A stretch of DNA of 64,000 nt, taken from positions 1 to 64,000 of the forward strand of contig JAEUUE010000129.1 of NCBI GenBank assembly GCA_016787605.1. The letters run 5' to 3'. Position 1 is the stretch's first letter, and each line of letters begins with the position of its first letter. Below the pieces are notes generated by a model. It was not told the DNA's origin, did not search any database, and was given only the letters and a program-made list of their open reading frames with translations. The DNA is from Cyclobacteriaceae bacterium (GTDB lineage Bacteria > Bacteroidota > Bacteroidia > Cytophagales > Cyclobacteriaceae). Made by a program: the position numbers and the translations under genes. Positions 32,883 to 42,286 of this stretch are shown here, piece by piece.

Positions 32883-33509
32883 ATGAAGCCCGCAGTTATC
32901 CTGATCATTTTTGTACTGGTTTCCTTACCGGGCTTTGCTCAATTGCTGGATACCGCCGAGTATTATAAGAGTGGCGCTTTGCGTGGTAAGGGGAAGGTGC
33001 AACAAGGACTTAAGGAAGGCACATGGCTGTTCTACTTTCCGGACGGGACCTTAAGCGGAAAGGAAGATTATGCCAGCGGCAAGCTGAACGGCCAGGTGAT
33101 CGCCTACTTTCCTAATGGAAAAGTGCAGAGCCGGGAGACCTGGACGGAAGGAGCACTGCAGGATTCCGCCTGGTATTTTCATCCGGGAGGGCAGCTGGAG
33201 CGAAAGGGACGGTACAAAGACAGTCGCTATGATGGCACCTGGCTCTACTTCTATCCCAACGGCAAGCCGGATCGGGTGGTGAATTATGCCTATGGATCTC
33301 CGGAAGGAGAGGTGCGCGTCTTCGCCGAGACGGGAGTGTTGATCCAGCAAGGACATTATGCGAATGGCCTGGAAGACGGGGAGTGGAAGTTCTTCGATGA
33401 AACGGGCCGGCTTCAGTACGAAGGCCGCTACCAACAGGGCAAACGTACCGGCACCTGGTACACGTATACCCGGAAGGGTGAGCGCAAGGTGTGGAAATAC
33501 AAGGATTAG
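32883..33509 (+). CDS. exported MORN_2-repeat protein (YwqK-like)
   Basis: After a signal peptide (about 1-19, ending GFAQ) the 208-residue chain consists of about seven MORN_2-type repeats of roughly 23 residues, each with a pattern like 'Y-x-x-G-K-x-x-G-x-W-x-x-Y-x-x-x-G'. Such proteins are annotated as YwqK-family antitoxins, but the name comes from one Bacillus case and no toxin gene is adjacent here; a structural or envelope role is as likely. Its stop overlaps the convergent barrel gene by 4 bp. Confidence 0.8.
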   Translation: MKPAVILIIFVLVSLPGFAQLLDTAEYYKSGALRGKGKVQQGLKEGTWLFYFPDGTLSGKEDYASGKLNGQVIAYFPNGKVQSRETWTEGALQDSAWYFHPGGQLERKGRYKDSRYDGTWLYFYPNGKPDRVVNYAYGSPEGEVRVFAETGVLIQQGHYANGLEDGEWKFFDETGRLQYEGRYQQGKRTGTWYTYTRKGERKVWKYKD

Positions 33510-34963
33510 AATTCCTTCCGGGCGTTGAGGAAGAATCCCCCGCGGTCGTCCTGCGTGTAGGTGTACTCCAGTCGGATGACCAGGTCATAGGCCGTCACGA
33601 TGTCCAATCCGGCGCCAACCCCGAGCAGGAACCGGTTGGATAGCCTCAGGTTGAGATCTTTTTCCTTGTAGTAGGGATAGTTTTCCACGTAACCGAAATC
33701 CGCGTAAGCCTTCAGATAGATGGCCAACGGCAGGTAGCTGAACTGCTCGAGGGGCATATTGTCGAGGGTCCAGCTCTTGCCGAAGATCTTTCGCTTGAAC
33801 GTGGTCTTGTTCAGTGCGAAGGTCGGTCCCTCCACGACGTAATTCTCAAATCCACGGATGATAAGGTTTCGGTATCCCAGGGCGTCGTAGCCTGAATAGG
33901 GCTGGTTATAAGGTGTGCTCCAGAACACCGAGGAGAAGTTGGAGAAGAAATACTTCTGGCCAACCGGTGCGTGGTACGCGTAGGTAAGGTTGACCTCCAG
34001 CTGGCTGATGTCGTCGTTGGGAAGCAGTCCGCTTTTGGCGACATAACCCGTAAACTGGTAGCCCTTCAACGGGTACATCACCACGTCGCGGTGCTCAGAT
34101 ACAAAGTAGTACGACAGCTGGGAGAACCGCTGCGTATTCTTCCCCCCGGTGTAGTAATTTGGATTCAGGACAAGCACCGTATCGATCACCTGGGCGGTTC
34201 GGTAGTTGTAGGAAATGGAGTGGGTCTCAAAAAAAGTCTTCCGGTACGTATAGGTAATGCCTCCGCCAAAGGATTCACGGATGACCCGGTCTTTCCTGAG
34301 AAACTCCAGCTTGTGATCCACGGTCTGGTAGGCGAGGTTTCGGGGGGCGGCGAAGTCGAGGTTGAAGGTTAACCCATGCTTCTGGGTGCGGTCCAGGTTC
34401 GGTATCCGGTATTGCAGGTCGAATTTCCGGTAGAACCCGAATTGCGCCGTGAGCCGGAGGGTTTCGTTGCGTCCCCGGAAATTGTATTTGTACAGGCGGA
34501 TACCGTAGTTGATTCGCGTAAGGTCGTGGTTGTAGTTGTTCCACCACTCGTTGAAGTTACGGTCGGAAAGTTCGAAGATGGGCACGGGAAAGATGTACCA
34601 TCGTTCGGTGAGTTCCACCAGGATGTCGATGTGATCGTTGCCCATGTCCAGCGCGCGTACCGACACGGTGTTGAACAAGCGGAGGTTGTAGAGTTTGTTT
34701 TTGTCCCACTCCAGTGTGGGAGCAAGCGTCCGGGCGCGGATGGTATCTCCCGGTTTCAGCGTAAGTTCCCGTTCGATGATCCGGCGGAGCGTAACCTTGT
34801 TGCCGACAATCAGCACACGGTCGACCAACAGGACGCGGTTGTTAACCGTGTCGGGGGCGACCTCCGCCTTAGCGGCTTCCGGCGTATCCACGGTATCGGC
34901 CGATTGCAGAACCTCGAGTTCTGCACCCGTCACGATCAGGATACCCATCAGCCAACCCAGCAT
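33506..34963 (-). CDS. short BamA/TamA-like outer-membrane protein
   Basis: This 485-residue Omp85-family protein has an N-terminal hydrophobic signal-like segment and one clear POTRA domain (about 45-125, 'VDRVLIVGNKVTLRRIIERELTLKPGD'), then a 16-strand-type barrel ending in Phe. The loop-6 motif appears as IIRGFENY. It is shorter than BamA (five POTRAs) and TamA (three), so it belongs to the small accessory Omp85 proteins common in Bacteroidetes; substrate unknown. The N-terminal signal is not canonical, so the start could be elsewhere. Confidence 0.85.
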   Translation of the reverse strand: MLGWLMGILIVTGAELEVLQSADTVDTPEAAKAEVAPDTVNNRVLLVDRVLIVGNKVTLRRIIERELTLKPGDTIRARTLAPTLEWDKNKLYNLRLFNTVSVRALDMGNDHIDILVELTERWYIFPVPIFELSDRNFNEWWNNYNHDLTRINYGIRLYKYNFRGRNETLRLTAQFGFYRKFDLQYRIPNLDRTQKHGLTFNLDFAAPRNLAYQTVDHKLEFLRKDRVIRESFGGGITYTYRKTFFETHSISYNYRTAQVIDTVLVLNPNYYTGGKNTQRFSQLSYYFVSEHRDVVMYPLKGYQFTGYVAKSGLLPNDDISQLEVNLTYAYHAPVGQKYFFSNFSSVFWSTPYNQPYSGYDALGYRNLIIRGFENYVVEGPTFALNKTTFKRKIFGKSWTLDNMPLEQFSYLPLAIYLKAYADFGYVENYPYYKEKDLNLRLSNRFLLGVGAGLDIVTAYDLVIRLEYTYTQDDRGGFFLNARKEF

Positions 34964-35019
34964 GCGCGTTCATCTTGTGGTTTCTTCCCGTAGCGTTCCA
35001 CCGGCCTCCCCTTTGACCT

Positions 35020-36159
35020 TTACGCCGTGGGGTTCTGCTTTTTGTAGGAGCGGGCCAGGATCAAAATGCCAATGACGACAAGCGGGATGCTCAGGATTTG
35101 TCCCATGTTGAGGGGCAAACGGTCTTCAAAGGAAACCTGGTTTTCTTTCAGGAACTCATACAGGAACCGCAGCGACCAGAGAATGACAAGGAAAAGCCCG
35201 AAGATTCGCCCTTCCGGCAAATTGTTCTTGTACTTGTTCCAGATGGCAAAGAGCAGCAGGAACAGGAGGACGCAGGAAATCGATTCGTAGAGCTGTGCGG
35301 GATGCCGCTGGATTCCCAGGATACTGATTCTCGCCAGCACCTGGTTTTCTTTGGGATCCGTGACCATGCTAAACCTCAGCCCCAGGCCGTTGGGTGGCTG
35401 CACCGATTCGCCGGCGTAGAAGAGACGTTCCTGCAACTCACCATTGATATAGTAATTGGCTTCCTGTTCGGAGAACCCGGGCCGGAAAAGCACCAGGATC
35501 TGCAACGGACGCTTGCCCGGGATGGTATCGAGCGCTTCAAGGTCTGGCTTGATGCTTACCGCCTTCACGGGGTTGGAGGGCCGTGTCACATCGCCCAGGA
35601 GAAGGCGTTCTGCCTGCGCGGCGAAAACCATGCCCGTGGGCATGCTGGTCGGCTTGCCAAGGATTTCCGAATTGAAGAAGTTGCCGAACCGGATCAGGGC
35701 ACCGGTCAGCGCCACCAGGATGACAATCCGGTCAAGTACCTGCAGGTAGTTTTGCCCCGGCTTATTCTTGCGGGAGTACAACCACAGGGCGAAAAGAATA
35801 CCGATGGCTGCGCCGTGACTGGCCAGGCCCTGCAGGCCGGTGAACCGGAACTCGGGCGTGAACTCGAAGGGGAGAAGGATACCCAGCGGATCTTCCCAGA
35901 TAATTTCAGGCTGGTAAAAAATCACGTGGCCCAGGCGCGCGCCCAGGATGGTGGCCACGATCATGTAGATGGTCAGGGTTTCGACATCAGACTCTGGTTT
36001 GCCCTCCTTCTTGTGGATATAATAGAGCAGTTGCTGGCTGATCAGGAATCCAAGGGCAAAGAGAATTCCATACCAGCGCAGGGAGATCTCGCCCATTGGC
36101 GAGTCGAAAGAAAAAAGCTCAGGGCTTCCGCTCCAGACCATGTAAATCAACGTATTCAT
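35020..36159 (-). CDS. lgt: prolipoprotein diacylglyceryl transferase
   Basis: Transfers diacylglycerol to the lipobox Cys of prolipoproteins in the inner membrane. The core motifs are present: ARLGHV in TM2, 'LASHGAAIG' with the catalytic His, 'RFGNFFNSEILG' and 'RHPAQLYE'. At 379 residues it is about 90-100 longer than the E. coli enzyme. The extra part is an inserted segment of roughly 100 residues (about 190-290) between GNFFNSEILG and RHPAQLYE, probably a periplasmic domain. It has its own promoter upstream. Confidence 0.93.
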   Translation of the reverse strand: MNTLIYMVWSGSPELFSFDSPMGEISLRWYGILFALGFLISQQLLYYIHKKEGKPESDVETLTIYMIVATILGARLGHVIFYQPEIIWEDPLGILLPFEFTPEFRFTGLQGLASHGAAIGILFALWLYSRKNKPGQNYLQVLDRIVILVALTGALIRFGNFFNSEILGKPTSMPTGMVFAAQAERLLLGDVTRPSNPVKAVSIKPDLEALDTIPGKRPLQILVLFRPGFSEQEANYYINGELQERLFYAGESVQPPNGLGLRFSMVTDPKENQVLARISILGIQRHPAQLYESISCVLLFLLLFAIWNKYKNNLPEGRIFGLFLVILWSLRFLYEFLKENQVSFEDRLPLNMGQILSIPLVVIGILILARSYKKQNPTA

Positions 36160-36185
36160 CCGGCTTCAAGACATTTAACAAGCCG

Positions 36186-36215
36186 CAAAGATAGGCCGAA
36201 ATTGGCCTCAGGCAA
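36186..36215 (-). promoter_or_regulatory. promoter of lgt
   Basis: On the minus strand, TTG (36213-36215), a 19-bp spacer and TATCTTTG (36186-36193) match the Bacteroidetes -33/-7 layout well. The expected leader is about 20 nt. It is in the gap after nadE. Confidence 0.65.
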
Positions 36216-36220
36216 GCCCG

Positions 36221-38059
36221 TCAGAGGCTGTCGAGCTCCTCCCGGAATCCCCCCGAAAGGATGGGGAACCGGCACCAGCTGCGTGGATCGACGTTGAAGT
36301 CGTCGAAGTGAAACGAGGGGGCCAGGCGCTCCCGTTTCCATTGGTTGGTCGACCAAAGACGGAAGAACGTGCGAATCCACCCTTTCAACTGGTCTGGGTC
36401 GTACTGCCCCTTGAGCCGGTCAAACACTTCGGCAGGAGGCCGGCGTTGAAAAATAGCCTGGCGTTCGATCGCAACCAAAACAGGATAAGGCATCAGGTCC
36501 TTTTCATCTGATTGGGCACGGTCGGCCGGTCTCAGTTCGGCCGTGGGCGTAAGACGGTTTACTGTTTTTAATCCGGTGTAACCGAGCTGGGTTTCTGCCC
36601 AGCTGAGCCATTGCAGGATGAACGGCTTGTCGATGCCGGCGAGAGGCGCCAGGGAACCACTGGTGTCTCCGTCCATGGTCGCGTAGCCGACGTCTCCTTC
36701 ACTGCGGTTGGACGTGGTGAGCAGCAACGATCGCTTGAGATTGGCCAGCATCCAGATGATGGGAGCACGTGAACGGGCCTGGATATTTTGCAGGGCAATG
36801 TCGTCTGCTTCCCAGGTCAGCGTTCTGCCCAGGACCTTTTCCAGCTTGGACGTATAACTCGAAGTCTCTTCATCCACCGACCACTGGTGAAACACGGCGC
36901 CGATGGACTGGGCCAGGAGCTGCGCAGCTTCGAGCGTGTCTGCCGTGGAGTTCCTCGTCGATTGATAGGCGCAGGTCAGGAGCAGGGCCACGGCGTCCTT
37001 CAGGTTGGTCGGGCATTGTTCAGGCTTATGACCAAGCTGCCGCCAGAAAGCCGGCCACCCCAACTCGCCCGAAGCGCGTCGGACCATTTCAGCCACGAGT
37101 ACCGCGCACGCCGACGAATCGGCGCCTCCGCTCAGGCTGAGTACAAATCCTTGCGCGCGGCTCTTGCGCAGGTAGTCAAAAAGCGCCAGCGACGCGGCCC
37201 GCGCAAACTCCTCGTTGCGTTCACGGCTGTCGGTCATTGGCTTCCGCTCGGAATATTCTTTCCCGGCGGTGTCCACCGTGAGGGTGAGCAAATTCCAGGG
37301 CCTGAAGGAGAGCCGTGTATTGACGGCCAGGAGTTCTCCCTGCTGGCCGAAGACAATGTCGCCGTCATAGATCATCCGGCCGGCCTCGTTGCCGAGGTGG
37401 TTGACAAACAGGTAGAGGCAATCGAAGGAGGAAGATCCGTCGATCACGACTTCCTTTTCGCGGGACGTGCTTTTCCCCAGGGCGAAGTGGCTGGCGCTGG
37501 GATTCATGATCAGGTCGACGCCTCGTTTCTTCAGGCGGTATCCCGGGCGGTTTTTGCTCCAGGCATCCTCGCAGATTTCAAAACCAAACCGGATGCCATT
37601 GGATTCATACACCAGGTCGCCGGCCTGGACGATGTCGTGACCGATGGTCAGGTCGATGACTTTTTCCGGTGTCCAGGCGAAAAACCAGCGGGGTTCATAG
37701 TGCACGCCTTCATTGGCCAGGTTCTGCTTCAGGGTAATGCCGAGGATCTCCTTGTCTTTGATGACGCACACCCCGTTGTACGTTCTTCCGAGGATGCGCA
37801 CAGGCAGGCCGATGCAGGCGACGATTTGATCGCATTCCGGGACTAGAGTCTTCAGCTTTTCCCAGGCTTTGGCACTCACCCAATCGCTGAGGAAGGCGTC
37901 TTCGCAGCCGTACCCCGTGATGCAGAGTTCCGGAAGGCAAAGAATGGATGCACCCTGCCGGCGGGCTTCGCGGATGGCCTCGCGGATATTCGTGAGATTG
38001 TTGTTCCAGTCCAGCGGGATCTGGTTGAGGGTGGCACCGGCAAGAGTCAGTCGGGTCAT
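36221..38059 (-). CDS. nadE: glutamine-dependent NAD+ synthase
   Basis: Amidates deamido-NAD to NAD+ with ammonia from glutamine. This 612-residue two-domain enzyme has an N-terminal nitrilase-fold glutaminase with triad Glu44, Lys111 and Cys163 (FEICEDAW), and a C-terminal synthetase with the PP-loop LSLSGGADSS (about 307-316). A later 'TTSNRSEGDVGYATMDGDTSG' segment fits the ATP/NaAD site. It follows rnc by 4 nt and probably belongs to the acpP-fabF-rnc-nadE transcript. Confidence 0.96.
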   Translation of the reverse strand: MTRLTLAGATLNQIPLDWNNNLTNIREAIREARRQGASILCLPELCITGYGCEDAFLSDWVSAKAWEKLKTLVPECDQIVACIGLPVRILGRTYNGVCVIKDKEILGITLKQNLANEGVHYEPRWFFAWTPEKVIDLTIGHDIVQAGDLVYESNGIRFGFEICEDAWSKNRPGYRLKKRGVDLIMNPSASHFALGKSTSREKEVVIDGSSSFDCLYLFVNHLGNEAGRMIYDGDIVFGQQGELLAVNTRLSFRPWNLLTLTVDTAGKEYSERKPMTDSRERNEEFARAASLALFDYLRKSRAQGFVLSLSGGADSSACAVLVAEMVRRASGELGWPAFWRQLGHKPEQCPTNLKDAVALLLTCAYQSTRNSTADTLEAAQLLAQSIGAVFHQWSVDEETSSYTSKLEKVLGRTLTWEADDIALQNIQARSRAPIIWMLANLKRSLLLTTSNRSEGDVGYATMDGDTSGSLAPLAGIDKPFILQWLSWAETQLGYTGLKTVNRLTPTAELRPADRAQSDEKDLMPYPVLVAIERQAIFQRRPPAEVFDRLKGQYDPDQLKGWIRTFFRLWSTNQWKRERLAPSFHFDDFNVDPRSWCRFPILSGGFREELDSL

Positions 38060-38063
38060 GGGG

Positions 38064-38789
38064 CTACTCGAGGTTCAGAAGCTGGCAGGTCTTCAACGCG
38101 GCATCCTGCTCCGCCCGCTTCTTGGTAAAACCAAAACCGATGCCCATCGGTTCCTCCGCCACAAAGACCTGTACGGAAAATTCTTTTTGGTTGCGTTCTT
38201 TCTTGATCTCCATCAATTCAAACCGCACCGACTTCCCGTTGCGCTGGGTCCATTCAATGATTTTGCTTTTGTAATTGAGGTTCGTTTGAACCACCACGTC
38301 CAGGTCGAAGTAGGGCTGGACCAGCTTGTCGATGACGAACTTCTTGCACCTCAGGTATCCCTTGTCGAGGTAGACGGCCCCTACGATGGCTTCCAGCGTA
38401 TTGCCGAGGACCACGCGCTGGAGTTGAGCATTCTTGTGGTCATACTGAACGATATGGTTGATGCCGATCTTGCGGGCGAGTAGGTTCAGCGAATCACGGT
38501 TGACGATCCGGGAGCGGATCTCGGTCAGAAATCCTTCGTCCTTGAACGGGTACTTCTTGAAGAGGTAGTCGGCCACAGCCGCGCCAAGGATGGCGTCGCC
38601 GAGGTATTCGAGTCGTTCGTTCGACTCCCGGAATCCGTTGGTCTCTTTGCCTTTGCTGGTGTGGAGAATGGCGAGTTTGTAGAGCGACAGGTTGGAGGGC
38701 GTAAAACCCGTGATGGTCTGGATGGCCGTAATCAGTTTTCGCTCTTCTCGTTTTGAACTAAGCCCCGGGAATTTCAGTAAGTTCCACAC
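38064..38789 (-). CDS. rnc: ribonuclease III
   Basis: Cleaves double-stranded RNA in rRNA maturation and mRNA decay. The 241-residue protein carries the signature NERLEYLGDAILG (58-70), a second acidic cluster near 'LGNTLEAIVGAVYLDKG', and a C-terminal double-stranded RNA-binding domain (about 165-241). The GTG start at 38789 is 8 nt after the fabF stop. The order acpP, fabF, rnc is conserved in many bacteria. Confidence 0.96.
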   Translation of the reverse strand: MWNLLKFPGLSSKREERKLITAIQTITGFTPSNLSLYKLAILHTSKGKETNGFRESNERLEYLGDAILGAAVADYLFKKYPFKDEGFLTEIRSRIVNRDSLNLLARKIGINHIVQYDHKNAQLQRVVLGNTLEAIVGAVYLDKGYLRCKKFVIDKLVQPYFDLDVVVQTNLNYKSKIIEWTQRNGKSVRFELMEIKKERNQKEFSVQVFVAEEPMGIGFGFTKKRAEQDAALKTCQLLNLE

Positions 38790-38797
38790 GCGGTGTC

Positions 38798-40048
38798 TTA
38801 CGAATGTTTCTTGATGATGATCGAGGCGTTATGGCCGCCAAATCCGAACGTGTTGCTCAGGGCAATATTGACGCTGCGCTTTTGGGCTTTGTTGAAGGTG
38901 AGGTTGAGGGAAGGGTCCAGGCCTTCGTCGTCCGTGAAGTGGTTGATGGTGGGTGGCACGATCCCTTCGTTGATGGCGAGGAGGCAGGCGATCGCTTCAA
39001 TGGCTCCGGCGGCGCCAAGCAGGTGGCCTGTCATGGACTTGGTGGAGCTGATGTTGAGTTTGGCGGCGTGGGCGCCGAACACCTGCTGGATGGCTTTGAT
39101 CTCCCCGATATCTCCGAGCGGGGTGGAGGTACCGTGGGTGTTGATGTAGTCGATGTCGGAAGCCTGCAGGCCGGCATCATCGAGGGCATACTGCATCACC
39201 TTCGTGATTCCAGCGCCTTCCGGGTGCGGGGCGGTGATGTGGTAGGCATCGCCCGACATCCCTCCGCCGACGATCTCGCCGTAGATTTTGGCGCCGCGGG
39301 CTTTGGCATGTTCGTACTCTTCCAGGATCAGCGCGCCGGCTCCTTCGCCGAGAACGAAACCGTCGCGGTCTTTGTCGTAAGGGCGGGATGCCGTTTCCGG
39401 GGAGTCGTTGCGTTCCGACAAGGCCTTCATCGCGTTGAATCCGCCCACGCCCGCCTCGCAGACTGCCGCTTCTGATCCGCCGGTGACGAAGACGTCGGCT
39501 TTTCCGAGGCGCAGGTGCGTGTAGGCGTCGTAGATGGCATGCGTCGACGTGGCGCAAGCGGAGACCACGGCATAGTTCGGACCGCGGAACCCGTACTTAA
39601 TGGAGATGTGCCCGGCGCTGATGTCCGGAATCATCTTGGGAATGAAGAAAGGATTGAATCGGGGAGTGCCATCGCCTTTGGCGAAAGACTTCACTTCTTC
39701 CTGGAAGGTGAGAAGGCCACCGATGCCGGAACCCCAGATCACACCCACACGGTCGGGGTTGACCTTGTCAAGCGGGAGACCGGAGTGAATGATGGCTTCG
39801 TCGGCGGCCACCAGGGCGTACTGGGTAGCCGGATCCAGTTTACGGGACTCTTTCCGATCCATGAATTTGGTGGGATCAAACCCCTTCACCTCGCACGCAA
39901 AGCGCGTCTTGAAGAGGCTGGCATCAAAATGGGTAATGGGTGCCGCCCCGCTTTTGCCGGCTTTCAGTCCTTCCCAGTATTCTGGAAGGGTGTTGCCGAT
40001 CGGCGTGAGTGCACCAATCCCCGTAATGACTACCCGTTTCAAATTCAT
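38798..40048 (-). CDS. fabF: beta-ketoacyl-ACP synthase II
   Basis: Elongates acyl-ACP with malonyl-ACP in fatty acid synthesis. The 416-residue thiolase-fold enzyme shows the Cys-His-His triad: Cys165 (ACATSTH), His305 (NTHGTSTPLGD) and His342 (MTGHLLGAAG). It is 28 nt downstream of acpP and is probably co-transcribed. Confidence 0.97.
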   Translation of the reverse strand: MNLKRVVITGIGALTPIGNTLPEYWEGLKAGKSGAAPITHFDASLFKTRFACEVKGFDPTKFMDRKESRKLDPATQYALVAADEAIIHSGLPLDKVNPDRVGVIWGSGIGGLLTFQEEVKSFAKGDGTPRFNPFFIPKMIPDISAGHISIKYGFRGPNYAVVSACATSTHAIYDAYTHLRLGKADVFVTGGSEAAVCEAGVGGFNAMKALSERNDSPETASRPYDKDRDGFVLGEGAGALILEEYEHAKARGAKIYGEIVGGGMSGDAYHITAPHPEGAGITKVMQYALDDAGLQASDIDYINTHGTSTPLGDIGEIKAIQQVFGAHAAKLNISSTKSMTGHLLGAAGAIEAIACLLAINEGIVPPTINHFTDDEGLDPSLNLTFNKAQKRSVNIALSNTFGFGGHNASIIIKKHS

Positions 40049-40076
40049 AAGATGTAAGAATCAGGAGAGGTCCTGA

Positions 40077-40316
40077 CTATTTCTTCGCGTTCTGCTCGAG
40101 GTAGGCAATAGCCTGACCTACGGTAGCGATATTTTCAGCCTGATCGTCCGGAATCGAAATGTTAAACTCCTTCTCGAACTCCATAATCAGCTCGACGGTG
40201 TCCAGGGAGTCCGCTCCGAGATCGTTGGTGAAACTTGCCTCAGGAGTAACTTCCGACTCTTCCACGCCCAGCTTGTCGATGATGATTTGCTTAACTTTTT
40301 GTGCGATGTCCGACAT
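40077..40316 (-). CDS. acpP: acyl carrier protein
   Basis: This 79-residue acidic helical carrier has phosphopantetheine site Ser37 in the classic '[16 protein letters not shown]'. It carries the growing chain in fatty acid synthesis. It is the first gene of the acpP-fabF-rnc-nadE transcript and sits behind a well-formed promoter. Confidence 0.98.
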   Translation of the reverse strand: MSDIAQKVKQIIIDKLGVEESEVTPEASFTNDLGADSLDTVELIMEFEKEFNISIPDDQAENIATVGQAIAYLEQNAKK

Positions 40317-40348
40317 GATTGTAAGGTTTAAGATTTTAAAAATCTGCG

Positions 40349-40380
40349 CAAAGTAAGAGATTTGGGGTCATAAAATCAAA
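40349..40380 (-). promoter_or_regulatory. promoter of the acpP operon
   Basis: On the minus strand, TTTG (40377-40380), a 20-bp spacer and TTACTTTG (40349-40356) give a near-consensus -33/-7 pair. The expected leader is about 25 nt before the acpP ATG. Confidence 0.6.
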
Positions 40381-40408
40381 CTTTTTACGTTATAGGAAGA
40401 ATCCTCCC

Positions 40409-40831
40409 ATGCCTGCCAAAATCAGGAAAAACAAGCTTGAAATTGAGTACTCCTACGATTTTGAATTGGTAGGCATACGCACCTCGTTGAAGGGGTATAA
40501 ACTGGCCTGGCACCTCAACCAAGGGATGCACACGCGATTGGTCAGGCAGCCCGACTACGAGGTTCCGCTCAGCAAAGGGTCGGCCTGGTATGATCACTTT
40601 TCATGGCGCAGCCCGCTCAACGCGCTGCATCTCTTTCGCAATAAGCCGTCCAACCAGGCGCCTGAGCTATTACCCGAATTTCCTCATTTTGACTACATCC
40701 TGATGACGCAAAGCGAGGAAAGCCTTTCAGGCAATCGATTGCAGGAATACTTGCGAAAGGTTCCTTCCGTGGAATGGGCTGCTTTGATACCTTTGTCGGC
40801 CTTGAAATCGAAGGAAAACTTCATCTTTTAG
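40409..40831 (+). CDS. IPExxxVDY family protein
   Basis: This 140-residue protein of unknown function has the defining C-terminal motif in variant form, LPEFPHFDYIL (about residues 88-98) instead of IPExxxVDY. The family is restricted to Bacteroidetes and typically encoded beside pyruvate kinase, as here (27 nt upstream of pyk). It is divergent from acpP. It is probably cytosolic, as no signal peptide or TM helix is seen; a role in regulating neighbouring metabolism is a guess from context. Confidence 0.85.
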   Translation: MPAKIRKNKLEIEYSYDFELVGIRTSLKGYKLAWHLNQGMHTRLVRQPDYEVPLSKGSAWYDHFSWRSPLNALHLFRNKPSNQAPELLPEFPHFDYILMTQSEESLSGNRLQEYLRKVPSVEWAALIPLSALKSKENFIF

Positions 40832-40858
40832 CGCCGGCAGGCGTCTTCGCTTATCCCC

Positions 40859-42286
40859 ATGGAAAAAATTTCTTACAACAAGACGAAGATCGTGGCCACC
40901 GTTGGCCCGGCATCCAACACCAAGGAGATGCTGCGGGCCCTGGCCAAAGAGGGCGTCGATGTTTTTCGCCTCAACTTCTCCCACGGTTCCCACGCCGATC
41001 ACCAGAAAGTCATCGACTTTGTCCGTGAAATCAATGAGGAAATGGGCACGCATATCGCGCTGCTCCAGGACCTGCAAGGCCCCAAGATTCGCGTCAACGA
41101 GGTGAAGGAAGGCACGGTCCTACAGCCCCGCGCCTCCCTGACTATCACCACCCGTGAACTGCTCGGCGACCATGAAATCGTCAGCACCAGCTACAAGAAC
41201 CTGCCCAACGACGTGAAAGCGGGAGACATGATCCTGATTGATGACGGGAAGATCGAGCTGAAGGTGACGGAAGTGCGCGACATCGACGTGGTATGTGAAG
41301 TGGTTTACGGCGGTCCGCTCAAGTCGCGCAAAGGCATCAACCTTCCGCACTCGCGGGTGAGCGCCCCGTCGCTTACCGAGAAGGACCGGGAAGACCTGGA
41401 ATTCGGATTACGCAATCGCATCGACTGGGTGGCGCTCAGTTTTGTGCGAAAAGCAAAGGATATTGATATCCTCCGTGCGATCATCGAGGAACATAAGGCC
41501 CCGACCAAGATCATCGCCAAGATCGAAAAGCCGGAAGCCCTGGAGAACATCGACGCCGTTCTCGGTGCTACCGACGGCGTGATGGTGGCCCGTGGCGACC
41601 TGGGGGTGGAAATCTGGCTGGAAGAGGTACCCATGGTGCAGAAGATGCTCGTGGAGAAGTGCAACCGCCTGGCGAAACCGGTGATCGTCGCTACCCAGAT
41701 GATGGAGAGTATGATCGAAAACCCCCGACCCACCCGGGCGGAAACCAACGACGTCGCCAATGCCGTGATGGACGGTGCCGACGCGCTCATGCTGAGCGCC
41801 GAGACGGCCGCCGGACGCTACCCGATCGAGGTGATACGAAGCATGGTGCGCACCATCAATTCCGTGGAGAAGCAGGCCAACGTCTATTACCGCTTTCGCG
41901 AGGTAGATCCGCACTCGCCCATTTATGTAAACGACAGTTTGGTACTGGCGGCCTGCAAACTGGCCAAAGAGATTAATGCCAAAGCCATCGTAGGGATGTC
42001 CGCCAGCGGTTACTCGGCCCTGAAATCATCCTCACACCGGCCCAACACGAACATCTTCGTCTTCACCAGCAACCAGGGCATATTGAATACGATGAACCTG
42101 GTGTGGGCTACGCGTGCCTATTATTACGAAAAGCAGAATTCCACCGACGAAACCATCGCCGATGTGGAAGATATCCTGAAGCGTGACGGCCATGTCAAGT
42201 CGGGCGATGTCTTCATTATCCTGGCGTCCATGCCCATCCATGAACGCAACCGCACCAACATGATGAAGGTGCACATGGTCAGCTAA
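40859..42286 (+). CDS. pyk: pyruvate kinase
   Basis: Final step of glycolysis: PEP + ADP to pyruvate + ATP. The 475-residue enzyme contains 'RLNFSHGSHADHQK', the metal/PEP site 'MVARGDLGVEIWLEEVPMVQK', 'ATQMMESMIENPRPTRAETNDVANAVMDGADALMLSAETAAGRYP' and a C-terminal allosteric-type domain. It shares a transcript with the IPExxxVDY gene. The stop overlaps the convergent RqcH gene by 4 bp. Confidence 0.98.
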   Translation: MEKISYNKTKIVATVGPASNTKEMLRALAKEGVDVFRLNFSHGSHADHQKVIDFVREINEEMGTHIALLQDLQGPKIRVNEVKEGTVLQPRASLTITTRELLGDHEIVSTSYKNLPNDVKAGDMILIDDGKIELKVTEVRDIDVVCEVVYGGPLKSRKGINLPHSRVSAPSLTEKDREDLEFGLRNRIDWVALSFVRKAKDIDILRAIIEEHKAPTKIIAKIEKPEALENIDAVLGATDGVMVARGDLGVEIWLEEVPMVQKMLVEKCNRLAKPVIVATQMMESMIENPRPTRAETNDVANAVMDGADALMLSAETAAGRYPIEVIRSMVRTINSVEKQANVYYRFREVDPHSPIYVNDSLVLAACKLAKEINAKAIVGMSASGYSALKSSSHRPNTNIFVFTSNQGILNTMNLVWATRAYYYEKQNSTDETIADVEDILKRDGHVKSGDVFIILASMPIHERNRTNMMKVHMVS

